Positions 14,309 to 21,935 of a DNA stretch of 64,000 nt are shown here, in pieces. The translations under genes and the position numbers were made by a program. The number at the start of each line of letters is the position of its first letter. The stretch's first letter is position 1. The stretch comes from SIG307 sp964609025 (GTDB taxonomy: Bacteria > Bacillota > Clostridia > Lachnospirales > Lachnospiraceae): assembly GCA_964609025.1 (NCBI GenBank), contig CAZSQM010000001.1:62001-126000 (forward strand), in the 5' to 3' direction. The notes beneath the pieces were generated by a model. That model ran no database searches and was not told the DNA's origin. It saw only the letters and a list, made by a program, of their open reading frames with translations.

Positions 14309-15955
14309 TTACCTGTTCTTCCCGGTTCCTCTGCCTCTCCCGGTCTTCCCGCTGTTTTTCCTGCCTTCCGATTTACCTCCGCCCTGATTTGCACGCTCTA
14401 CCTGTACGCTGCGTCCTTTGATTTTTACATTATGCATTGCCTGTAATACTTCGTCCGCGTATTCGCCCGGCACTTCCACAAAGGTGTAGTTATCGTACAT
14501 CTTAATCGCGCCGATTAACTGTCCCGGCATTCCGCTCTCCCCGGCAATGGCGCCCACAATATCCCCCGGACGCACCTTATCCTTTTTTCCTACATTGACA
14601 AACAGGCGGACTCTTGCGGCCTTTCCTTCGCCCTCGGTCATATCAAGGCCCTCGTCAAGCGCAGTTTCCGGAAATTCTCCCATAGAAATCTTTAACAATG
14701 CCGCTGCCATCTCCAACGCGGTACAGTCGGTTTCCTCCATATGCTTTTCAACAAGCTCCGTCATCGTATGAAGCTCACCGCCCCCAATCAGTTCATCCAC
14801 GCGTCCCATCAGCTTTTCCGCACGAATCGCATTGATATCGTTCACCGACGGTATCGGGCGCATATGAATCTTCGTCTTGCAGTAGCGCATAATATCCTTC
14901 AGCTTGTAAATCTCCCTGCCGACTACCAGTGTATGGGAAGTGCCGACGCGCCCCGCTCTTCCGGTTCTGCCGATACGATGTACATAATACTCGTCATCCT
15001 GCGGCACATCATAGTTAAATACCGCTTCCACGTCATCTACGTCGATTCCTCTTGCCGCCACATCCGTTGCTACCAGAATATCTATCTTTCCGCTACGGAA
15101 CGCCTCCATCACACGGTCACGCTGCTGTTGCTTTAAATCGCCGTGAAGTCCGTCCGCAAAATAGCCCCTCAGCTGCAGCTCCGCCACCAGTTCGTCCACC
15201 AGCTTCTTCGTATTGCAGAACACCAGCGCCCGCTTCGGGTCGTACATATCCAACAGGCGCGACAGCACCTCCGGCTTATTCTTCTGGCGCACTTCGTAAT
15301 AATACTGCTCGATTTTCGGCACGGTCAGCTCCCGCTTTACCACCCGCACAAGCTCCGCGTCCTTCTGATAGGTCGCCGCAAGGTCCAAAATCGGCTGCGG
15401 CATCGTTGCGGAAAACAATAATGTCTGGCGTTCCTCCGGAAGTTCGTTTAAAATCAGCTCGATATCCTCCCGGAAGCCCATATTTAACATCTCGTCCGCC
15501 TCATCAAGCGTTACGGTCTTTACCGTTCCCATCTTTAACGTATGACGGCGCATATGGTCCATCACGCGCCCCGGCGTACCGATGATAATCTGCACACCGC
15601 CCTTTAACGAGCGAATCTGCTTATTGATGTCCTGTCCGCCGTAAATCGGCAGCACTTTGACGCCGTGCATAAACTTCGCGAGCTTACGGATTTCTTCCGC
15701 CACCTGAATAGCAAGCTCTCTCGTCGGGCAAAGCACCAATGCCTGCAAACTCCGGTCTTTCGGGTTCACCCGCTGCAACAGCGGAATGCCAAAGGCCGCC
15801 GTCTTTCCGGTGCCGGTCTGCGCCTGCCCGATGATATCCTTTCCTTCCAACACCACCGGAATTGCCGCTGCCTGAATCGGCGTCATTTCCTCAAAGCCCA
15901 TCTCCGCCACCGCACGCAAAATCGGCGCGCTCAAACTTGTTTCATCAAATCTCAT
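14309..15955 (-). CDS. DEAD-box ATP-dependent RNA helicase
   Basis: The 548-residue protein unwinds RNA duplexes, probably in ribosome assembly, mRNA decay or cold adaptation. All helicase motifs are visible in order: Q motif around PIQAAAIP, AQTGTGKT, PTRELA, TPGR, DEAD, SAT, VFCNTKK, ATDVAARGIDV and HRIGRTGRAG. Residues about 445-515 match the DbpA/CsdA RNA-binding domain (RLFVNVGKKDKVRPGDIVGA), which in DbpA recognises 23S rRNA, and a basic Gly/Lys/Arg tail ends it. The start at 15955 follows GAGGAAAG. Overall this is the CshA/DeaD type. Confidence 0.93.
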   Translation of the reverse strand: MRFDETSLSAPILRAVAEMGFEEMTPIQAAAIPVVLEGKDIIGQAQTGTGKTAAFGIPLLQRVNPKDRSLQALVLCPTRELAIQVAEEIRKLAKFMHGVKVLPIYGGQDINKQIRSLKGGVQIIIGTPGRVMDHMRRHTLKMGTVKTVTLDEADEMLNMGFREDIELILNELPEERQTLLFSATMPQPILDLAATYQKDAELVRVVKRELTVPKIEQYYYEVRQKNKPEVLSRLLDMYDPKRALVFCNTKKLVDELVAELQLRGYFADGLHGDLKQQQRDRVMEAFRSGKIDILVATDVAARGIDVDDVEAVFNYDVPQDDEYYVHRIGRTGRAGRVGTSHTLVVGREIYKLKDIMRYCKTKIHMRPIPSVNDINAIRAEKLMGRVDELIGGGELHTMTELVEKHMEETDCTALEMAAALLKISMGEFPETALDEGLDMTEGEGKAARVRLFVNVGKKDKVRPGDIVGAIAGESGMPGQLIGAIKMYDNYTFVEVPGEYADEVLQAMHNVKIKGRSVQVERANQGGGKSEGRKNSGKTGRGRGTGKNR

Positions 15956-16053
15956 ACCGTTTCTTTCCTCATTCTTTCCTTCTTTGCTTTCCGGACAAGG
16001 TGAAACGCTCCGGCGCAAAGTCCCCGTCAGTATAACACACTCCTTCTAAAAAA

Positions 16054-17286
16054 TCAAACATTTTCTTGTTTTCCTTGTTTTAATGCCGTATAGGCAAGGA
16101 TTGCGCTTCCCACCGGCAGCGCCTCCTCATCAAAGGTAACCTCCGGGTGGTGCAGCGGGTAAACGCAGCCGTTTTTCTTCTCTCCTGCCGTCAGGGCAAG
16201 CATCACCGACGGCACCTTGGCGCTGATATAGGCAAAGTCCTCGGAGCCTGCCGTCTTTTCCTCCCGTCCCGGTTCTTTTCCCTTGGAAAGCTCCTCCGCA
16301 CCGAAGGCACCCTGTTCTCCTAATAGCTCCTTTGCATAGGAAAGCACCTGTGCGGAAAGCCCTGCATCATTTTCCAACGCAGGACAGCCGCAGGGAAAGG
16401 TCACACTTGCTAAAGCGCGGAACACCTCCGCCGTTTTTTCCGCCACCGAAACAATGCGCTCCTTTAAAAACTCTCTCGTATCCTCCCGGTAGGCGCGCAG
16501 TGTTCCCTTTAGCACCACCTTATCCGGAATGGCGTTTGCCGCATCTCCGCCCTGAATACTGCCCACCGTAAGCGCCGCCTTCTCTGTTATGGAAAGCTCT
16601 CTGGTCTGAATCTCCTGTAGCGCCAGTACAATATGCGCCGCCGCATTAATCGGGTCAATTCCGAGATTCGGCGAAGAACCGTGGCACCCCTTTCCGGATA
16701 CCTCAATTGTAAAATAGTCCGCCCCCGGCGCGCTTACGCCCGGCGCCGATACAATTACGGTTCCGGCAGGAAACGGCACTCCGGTCATAACATGAAGCAT
16801 CATCGCTCCCGTTACCGCAGGCTGTTCCAGAACACCGTTTTCTATCATATCCTTTGCACCGGAAAGCAGTTCCTCCGCCGGCTGAAACAAAAGCCGCACT
16901 CTGCCGGGAAGCTCCTGTTCTCTTTCCTTTAAAAGCTTTGCCGCTCCGAGCAGCATTGCCGTGTGCATATCATGTCCGCATGCATGCATATTGCCGTTTT
17001 CCGACGCAAACGGAAGCCCGGTCTGCTCCCGTATCGGAAGCGCGTCCATATCCGCGCGCAATAAAAACACCTGTGTACTCTCCGGATTTCCCAACTCCGC
17101 CGTAATTCCTGCCTTTCCGCAGCGCTTCGGCTCTATTCCCATAGCCCGCAGCTCACGTTCCACAAATGCAAGCGTTTCCGGCAAATCAAAACCTGTTTCC
17201 GCATGGGCATGCAGCTGTCTTCTCCAGGAAACCAGCTGCTCCTTTTTCTCTCTTGCCGCCTGTAACAATTCCGTTCCGTTCTTCAT
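16054..17286 (-). CDS. M20 family amidohydrolase (N-acyl amino acid or hippurate hydrolase type)
   Basis: The 410-residue metallopeptidase-fold enzyme hydrolyses an N-acyl or similar amide. Motifs seen are ADMDALPI, HACGHDMHTAML, the catalytic Glu pair in FQPAEELLSGAKDMI, the dimerisation domain around 190-310 and the metal ligand region AGSEDFAY near 360. These fit the hippurate hydrolase/N-acetyldiaminopimelate deacetylase branch; the exact substrate is not clear. The ATG at 17286 has GGAGGT 8 bases upstream. No lysine-biosynthesis gene is nearby, so a dapL/dapD-linked role is not supported by context. Confidence 0.88.
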   Translation of the reverse strand: MKNGTELLQAAREKKEQLVSWRRQLHAHAETGFDLPETLAFVERELRAMGIEPKRCGKAGITAELGNPESTQVFLLRADMDALPIREQTGLPFASENGNMHACGHDMHTAMLLGAAKLLKEREQELPGRVRLLFQPAEELLSGAKDMIENGVLEQPAVTGAMMLHVMTGVPFPAGTVIVSAPGVSAPGADYFTIEVSGKGCHGSSPNLGIDPINAAAHIVLALQEIQTRELSITEKAALTVGSIQGGDAANAIPDKVVLKGTLRAYREDTREFLKERIVSVAEKTAEVFRALASVTFPCGCPALENDAGLSAQVLSYAKELLGEQGAFGAEELSKGKEPGREEKTAGSEDFAYISAKVPSVMLALTAGEKKNGCVYPLHHPEVTFDEEALPVGSAILAYTALKQGKQENV

Positions 17287-17405
17287 TTTTCGTACCTCCG
17301 TTTCTCCTAAAAAAAGTATACCCCTTTTTACCGTGCCCATTCTTCCCACTGTCCTGCCGAAAGTCCCTGTGATATTCATAAAACATTATAGCATTTACCG
17401 GCAAA

Positions 17406-17442
17406 GATTCAAGTGTCAAAAGGTTACCTCCGATTACGGAAG
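17406..17442 (+). repeat. Dispersed repeat family 1, partial copy B
   Basis: GATTCAAGTGTCAAAAGG, then TTACCTCC and GATTACGGAAG, follow the same order as the arm of the 50088-50197 element. It lies in the 322-base gap between the divergent M20 and barnase-like genes; the following 70 bases (17443-17511) show no further feature. Confidence 0.6.
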
Positions 17443-17511
17443 CGTTGCGCTTGCAAAAATAAGGCGGCAGAGTTCCCGTTGCGGTGACAGGCAAGCCCGC
17501 TTGCAAGAATG

Positions 17512-17552
17512 GGCGGGCGCGCTTAATGCGACAGCCCTTAGCCCGCCTTTTT
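17512..17552 (+). terminator. Terminator-like hairpin in a divergent gap (repeat family 2)
   Basis: GGCGGGC (17512-17518) pairs with GCCCGCC (17541-17547), followed by TTTTT. Between them, on the minus strand, lies the family 2 core CTGTCGCATTAAGCGC. No plus-strand gene ends upstream, so the hairpin may insulate the barnase promoter that overlaps its T-run, or simply be a repeat copy. Confidence 0.5.
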
Positions 17553-17579
17553 GACAACTTTCCTTCTTCGTGCTATACT
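17551..17579 (+). promoter_or_regulatory. Promoter of the barnase-like gene
   Basis: TTGACA (17551-17556), exactly 17 bases and TATACT (17574-17579) form a strong sigma-A promoter, with a 25-base leader to the start codon. Confidence 0.75.
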
Positions 17580-17608
17580 GTACCAATCAGATATACGGAG
17601 GAATTTCT

Positions 17609-18292
17609 ATGAGCAGACCGAATTTTACGAAAAAACAGAAGAAGCTCGGTGCTTCGATTCTTGTCATAATCATCGCTCTCGTACTTGCACTCGCAACCGG
17701 AAAGGACATCAGGCAGGTGTTCAGCAATCTGATAGAAACCGGGCTGTCGGAGGATGGGCTTGGCACGGAGGATTTAGAGGAACTTCTTTCAGACGGTCTG
17801 ACGCCGGGTGTCGCTCCGACCGGGACAGTCACCGCAACTACGCCGGCGGCCACAGGCACAGCGGAAGCAGCAAAGACACCTGCGCCGACCGAAACAACCG
17901 CTTCGGCAACTACCCCGACTCCGGAGCCGACAAAATCGCCGGAGGCTTTGGTAGAAGAAGACGGCGTTTATACTACGCCGGAGCTGGTTGCCGCATATCT
18001 GCATACGTTTCACAAGCTGCCTTCCAACTATATTACAAAAAGCGAAGCAATCAAACTCGGCTGGAACAATAAAGAGGGAAATCTCTGGGAGGTTACCGAC
18101 CAAATGTCTATCGGCGGCGACCGTTTCGGCAACTATGAAGGGCAGCTCCCGGAGGCGAACGGACGGAGCTGGTACGAATGTGATGTGAATTACAACGGCG
18201 GCTACCGCGGTGCGGAACGAATCCTTTACTCGAATGACGGATTGATTTATTACACCGACGACCATTATGAAACATTTACGAAACTATATTAG
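17609..18292 (+). CDS. Membrane-anchored or secreted barnase-like ribonuclease
   Basis: The 227-residue product has an N-terminal basic region and one hydrophobic segment (about 12-30, LGASILVIIIALVLALATG), a Thr/Ala/Pro-rich linker (about 70-115), and a C-terminal domain of about 110 residues that closely follows barnase from Bacillus amyloliquefaciens. The counterparts of all main catalytic residues are present: Lys27 (HKLPSNYITKSEA), Glu73 (WYECDVNY), Arg83 and Arg87 (GGYRGAERILYS) and His102 (DDHYETF). It should cleave RNA outside the cell or be delivered to other cells. ACGGAGG supports the start. A barstar-like inhibitor gene follows. Confidence 0.9.
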   Translation: MSRPNFTKKQKKLGASILVIIIALVLALATGKDIRQVFSNLIETGLSEDGLGTEDLEELLSDGLTPGVAPTGTVTATTPAATGTAEAAKTPAPTETTASATTPTPEPTKSPEALVEEDGVYTTPELVAAYLHTFHKLPSNYITKSEAIKLGWNNKEGNLWEVTDQMSIGGDRFGNYEGQLPEANGRSWYECDVNYNGGYRGAERILYSNDGLIYYTDDHYETFTKLY

Positions 18293-18336
18293 GCTATCTC
18301 GACTTATCCGGATTAACCATGTTAGGAGAAGAACCC

Positions 18337-18624
18337 ATGCAGCGACGTGTCACTCTCAGCGGAAATAAAATGACCTCCAAGGAGGCCCTTCACACCTATC
18401 TTGCCAAAAAGCTCGGATTTTCCGCCTATTACGGGAAGAATCTGGACGCTCTGCATGACTGTCTGTGCGAAATCGCGCAGCCGCTTTGCCTTACCGTTAC
18501 CTATACGGAGCGGCTTCTTGCCAACACCGGCGACTACGGGACGCGGTTCCTTTCCGTATTAAAAACCGCCGCCTCGGAAAATACGCTGCTGACGCTTGCG
18601 TTTTTCCCGGGACGGCGGATGTAG
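18337..18624 (+). CDS. Barstar-like ribonuclease inhibitor
   Basis: This 95-residue protein matches barstar, the cytoplasmic inhibitor that plugs the barnase active site. The key acidic stretch YYGKNLDALHDCL corresponds to barstar YYGENLDALWDCL, with the two Asp that contact barnase (Asp35, Asp39) kept. The start at 18337 has AGGAG 8-12 bases upstream; an ATG 18 bases earlier has none. It lies 44 bases after the nuclease gene on the same strand and would protect the producer during synthesis of the nuclease. Confidence 0.88.
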   Translation: MQRRVTLSGNKMTSKEALHTYLAKKLGFSAYYGKNLDALHDCLCEIAQPLCLTVTYTERLLANTGDYGTRFLSVLKTAASENTLLTLAFFPGRRM

Positions 18625-18635
18625 GATTGTATCTA

Positions 18636-19856
18636 TTATGCGTTTAACATTATCTTTTCGTTGTTGAATACCTTAACAACCCCTACTACCATCAACAGCA
18701 TGCACACAACATTACTCAGCACGCTGCAGCCGAACTGTACCATTGTAAGCTCTCCTGTTACAAGGCTCTGAATCGAAAGCGCCGTACCGTATACCGGAAT
18801 TGCGTACATGGTCTGGGAGGTTTCCATTCCGCTCTTAAACATCGTCATCATACCTAATACCAGCACAATCATATACAGCGGCATAACATACGCATTGGCT
18901 TCCTTTGCGTTCTTCGCAAAAACCGAAACGAGGCAAAGCGCAGCCACATAAATCAGAACGAGGCTTACCATAAGAGCCAGAAGCTCTACGGCCTGCAACG
19001 GCGACAGGGAAATATTCATCGGAAGTCCTGCCTCCTCCTCTATTCCGCCCATCATCATCGGCATTGCAAAAATCATGGAAACCGCGTACACGATAGAGGA
19101 AAGAGAAGATAAAACGGACAGTCCGAATAATTTTCCGAATACAATAGAACTGCGTTTTACCGGGCTGAGCAGCATGCTTGCCATTGTACCGCGCTCCTTT
19201 TCACCGGCAATGGCGTCCACACAAAGTCCCATCGCACTGGCAAACAACAGGAACGTAATCAGGTAAGGAAGCATCATGGCAAGGAATTCACCGTTCGCCT
19301 TATCCTCGTTTATAATCAATTCCTCCTGCAAGTTGAATACCGTGAGCAAGTCAAGGTTTCCGAATCTGCCCTGCAACAGAGAGGTTTCAAGCGGCGACAA
19401 AATCATGCTGTTAAAGTTCCCTCTTGCGGCGGAAGAATAGTTCTGGGTGGAGTTGTAGCATACCGTTACCTGCGGAATCGGATCTCCGGCGTTTGCATAG
19501 CTCTGCGCTTTTGCAAGAAAATCTGCGTCAAACAGTACCAACAACTCTGCATCGCCAGCTAAAATGTCTGCCTTTATCTTGTCGATTTCCTCCGCAGACA
19601 CATCCTGGGAAAGATAAGTAACCTCGGCGGTTTTGGTATAACCGCTCTGGGAAATCAACCCTTTTAACCCTTCCGGGGCGTTCTGCACATATACCGTAGC
19701 AACGTGCTCCTCGACATCCGAAACCATTCCCTTGACCAGCACACCCATCAACCCGTACAGACCGACCATCAGGATTGCCGGCAGAATAAATAAAGAAAAA
19801 ATCATTTTCTTATCGCTGAATACGCGGAATAACTCCTTCTTAAATATATCTTTCAT
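18636..19856 (-). CDS. ABC-2 type transporter permease (NatB-like)
   Basis: The 406-residue membrane protein has one N-terminal transmembrane helix (about 19-42), an extracellular domain of about 140 residues, and five or six helices from about 190 onward, including the cytoplasmic loop AIAGEKERGTMASMLLSPV typical of ABC-2/NatB permeases. NatAB exports Na+; related pumps handle antibiotics or peptides. It follows its ATPase gene without a gap and is the third gene of the CPBP-NatA-NatB unit, convergent with barstar. Confidence 0.88.
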   Translation of the reverse strand: MKDIFKKELFRVFSDKKMIFSLFILPAILMVGLYGLMGVLVKGMVSDVEEHVATVYVQNAPEGLKGLISQSGYTKTAEVTYLSQDVSAEEIDKIKADILAGDAELLVLFDADFLAKAQSYANAGDPIPQVTVCYNSTQNYSSAARGNFNSMILSPLETSLLQGRFGNLDLLTVFNLQEELIINEDKANGEFLAMMLPYLITFLLFASAMGLCVDAIAGEKERGTMASMLLSPVKRSSIVFGKLFGLSVLSSLSSIVYAVSMIFAMPMMMGGIEEEAGLPMNISLSPLQAVELLALMVSLVLIYVAALCLVSVFAKNAKEANAYVMPLYMIVLVLGMMTMFKSGMETSQTMYAIPVYGTALSIQSLVTGELTMVQFGCSVLSNVVCMLLMVVGVVKVFNNEKIMLNA

Positions 19857-20633
19857 TTATTTCTCCTCCTTGTGATGTTCTTTGTAAAGGTAGAAAAATG
19901 CATCTTCCAAATCCACCGCTTTCGTTTCCGCAAGCAGTTCATCCAAAGTTCCCTCGATTATTTTTTTACCGTCGATAATAATACCGATACGGTCGCAAAG
20001 CTTTTCTGCCTCGGACATAATGTGCGTCGAAATAATGACCAGCTTCCCTTCGTCACGAAGCTTTTGCAACAAATCCGTTACATGGCGGGCGGTAATAATA
20101 TCCAGTCCGCTTGTCGGTTCGTCGAAAATGATTACCTTCGGGTCATGTACCAGGCTGACCGCGATTGCCGCTTTCTGCTTCATACCGGTAGAAAGCTCCT
20201 CGATTTTCTTATTTTCAAACTCGGTAATTTCAAAATACTCAAACAGTTCCTTCCGGCGCGCCTCGATGGTTGCCTCGTCGATGCCGTGCAGTCTGCCGAA
20301 AAAGTGAAACAGGTACTTCGGCGAAAAATGCGGGTCGAGCTTAATCTCGTTTGTCAAAAAGCCGATAGACTTCCGTACCTTTTCCGGTTCTTTCACCGTA
20401 TCAAAACCGCAGACGCTCACCGAGCCTTCCGTCGGCTTTAACAGAGTTGCCACACAACGCAGCGTTGTCGTTTTTCCGGCGCCGTTCGGTCCCAAAAGGC
20501 CGTAAATCTCGCCCGGTCTTGCCGTGAGTGAAACATCATCCACCGCACGCTTCAACGTTTCTTTTGTTTTCAGCTCCTGCATTTTTTTCTTGCTGAGCTT
20601 ATACACTTTTGTCAGATTTTTAATTTCAATCAT
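19857..20633 (-). CDS. ABC transporter ATP-binding protein (NatA-like)
   Basis: The 258-residue ATPase carries Walker A GPNGAGKTTTLR (about 49), signature LSTGMKQKAAIA (about 146), Walker B VIIFDEPTSGLD and the switch His in ISTHIMSEAEKL. It powers the adjacent NatB-like permease. The start follows GGAAGGAG. Its stop is directly followed by the permease start. Confidence 0.92.
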   Translation of the reverse strand: MIEIKNLTKVYKLSKKKMQELKTKETLKRAVDDVSLTARPGEIYGLLGPNGAGKTTTLRCVATLLKPTEGSVSVCGFDTVKEPEKVRKSIGFLTNEIKLDPHFSPKYLFHFFGRLHGIDEATIEARRKELFEYFEITEFENKKIEELSTGMKQKAAIAVSLVHDPKVIIFDEPTSGLDIITARHVTDLLQKLRDEGKLVIISTHIMSEAEKLCDRIGIIIDGKKIIEGTLDELLAETKAVDLEDAFFYLYKEHHKEEK

Positions 20634-20661
20634 GTTTCAGGCTCCTTCCGTTCCTAACTAT

Positions 20662-21621
20662 TTATAATCCAAGGTCTTCTATGGATATACCCTGCATTTC
20701 TAAAATATATGATATATTTGCCACCAGAATTGCAATTCCCGCTATTACAAGCACACCGCTGAGAATAAACGCCACTGCTACATATTTGCCCTTTACCTTT
20801 TCCCCTTTCGGTTTTAAAAGTGCAGTACCCGCAGTCATAAGCGGCGGTGCCACCGCTGCCAGAATCAGATATGTCGCAAAAGCAATCAGGTAATCCTTAC
20901 GTCCAAACGCTGCCGCCTGCGTTACAGCATCCGCTGCCTGCTCGCTCTGTCCTGCCGCAGCATTCGCCGCTGACAGGGTTGCAAAGCTTACCAGTACCGG
21001 AACCAGATTATTTACTGCATGGAACAGCATCGGAATTACCATATTCTTTGTTTTTAACATCACCCAGGTCAGACACGCTCCCAATACTGCGGTTGTCAGG
21101 AAGCGGAACGGATCCATGTGGAACACACCGAAGATAAGTCCCATCGCAAGCACCGTAACCCATTCCTTCTTCACACCCTTGAAGGTATGTAAAATAAATC
21201 CGCGGTGTACCGCTTCCTCACAGATTGCCGGCAAAAGCGACACGACAAAGATGCTAAACCACATCGCACCGCCGTCCGTCATCACATTGCTCAGACCGGA
21301 AGAGGTTGCTTCCATTCCCTGCGGGGAAATTACGGTAACAAACAGCGTTGCTACCATACAGAGTAAAAAGCCTCCGCACCAGAACAAAAGCGTTCCGATA
21401 ATCTCACAAAGCCTCGGCACCCTAAACGGGAACACCTCTTTTAAATCCTGCTTAAAAATCAATGCCGCTGCTATCGCCATCGCAAGCAGAAGAAACTCCG
21501 TAATCGCAACACCGATTAACCCCAGATAACTCTGCACCGGAATGGCAATCACCAGAAAAATTACCATCATTGCCACAAAGGTAACAATTCCCTGCCACGG
21601 CTTTAACTGTTTCCGTTCCAT
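20662..21621 (-). CDS. CPBP family intramembrane metalloprotease
   Basis: The 319-residue membrane protein has about eight hydrophobic helices and the CPBP/CAAX protease motifs: EEAVHRGFIL (about 175), FGVFHMDPFRF (about 203) and a final His in LFHAVNN (about 240). Family members process peptides or act in bacteriocin self-immunity and membrane stress. Placement in front of NatA/NatB suggests a shared function, perhaps export-linked stress or peptide resistance. AAAGGAG supports the ATG at 21621. A palindrome lies next to the promoter. Confidence 0.87.
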   Translation of the reverse strand: MERKQLKPWQGIVTFVAMMVIFLVIAIPVQSYLGLIGVAITEFLLLAMAIAAALIFKQDLKEVFPFRVPRLCEIIGTLLFWCGGFLLCMVATLFVTVISPQGMEATSSGLSNVMTDGGAMWFSIFVVSLLPAICEEAVHRGFILHTFKGVKKEWVTVLAMGLIFGVFHMDPFRFLTTAVLGACLTWVMLKTKNMVIPMLFHAVNNLVPVLVSFATLSAANAAAGQSEQAADAVTQAAAFGRKDYLIAFATYLILAAVAPPLMTAGTALLKPKGEKVKGKYVAVAFILSGVLVIAGIAILVANISYILEMQGISIEDLGL

Positions 21622-21663
21622 CTTACTTTCTCCTTTCGGACACATCGCTTTCTGTGTATGTAC

Positions 21664-21711
21664 TGTATATGTTGATATATACACTATATACTCACTCAGT
21701 ATATTTGTCAA
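21664..21711 (-). promoter_or_regulatory. Promoter and palindromic operator of the CPBP-NatAB operon
   Basis: On the minus strand TTGACA (21711-21706), 17 bases and TATAGT (21688-21683) form a strong promoter. TGTATAT (21664-21670) and ATATACA (21677-21683) form a perfect 7-bp inverted repeat touching the -10. It resembles operators of YtrA-type GntR regulators, but no such regulator is encoded in the window. Confidence 0.6.
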
Positions 21712-21745
21712 TACCTTTTTTATACTTTTTTAAGTTTTATTAAAA

Positions 21746-21784
21746 CAAAGAGTCCGCTTGCGGACTCTCGGCGTCTGGCGCGGT
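21746..21784 (+). repeat. Dispersed repeat family 3, copy 1
   Basis: The perfect stem GAGTCCGC-TT-GCGGACTC (21750-21767) is followed by TCGGCGTCTGGCGCGGTC. The block, including the leading CAAA, recurs almost unchanged at 47977-48016. The rest of this gap (21785-21871) has GC-rich short inverted repeats and a T7 run but no gene. Confidence 0.6.
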
Positions 21785-21871
21785 CGCTTGCGACATCTTC
21801 TAAGCGCGCGAGTGCGCACCCTTAGCGGAGCGCTTTTTTTGTCGAATAGGACGCAATTTCCTATTCGATAA

Positions 21872-21918
21872 AAAAGGGCATCCGCCCGTGAATATCATCA
21901 CAGACCGGATGCCCTTTT
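21872..21918 (-). terminator. clpB terminator
   Basis: AAAAGGGCATCCG (21872-21884) and CGGATGCCCTTTT (21906-21918) pair perfectly over 13 bp. On the minus strand a T-run follows, just after the clpB stop. Confidence 0.85.
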
Positions 21919-21935
21919 GCAACCGCTTTTTTTCC

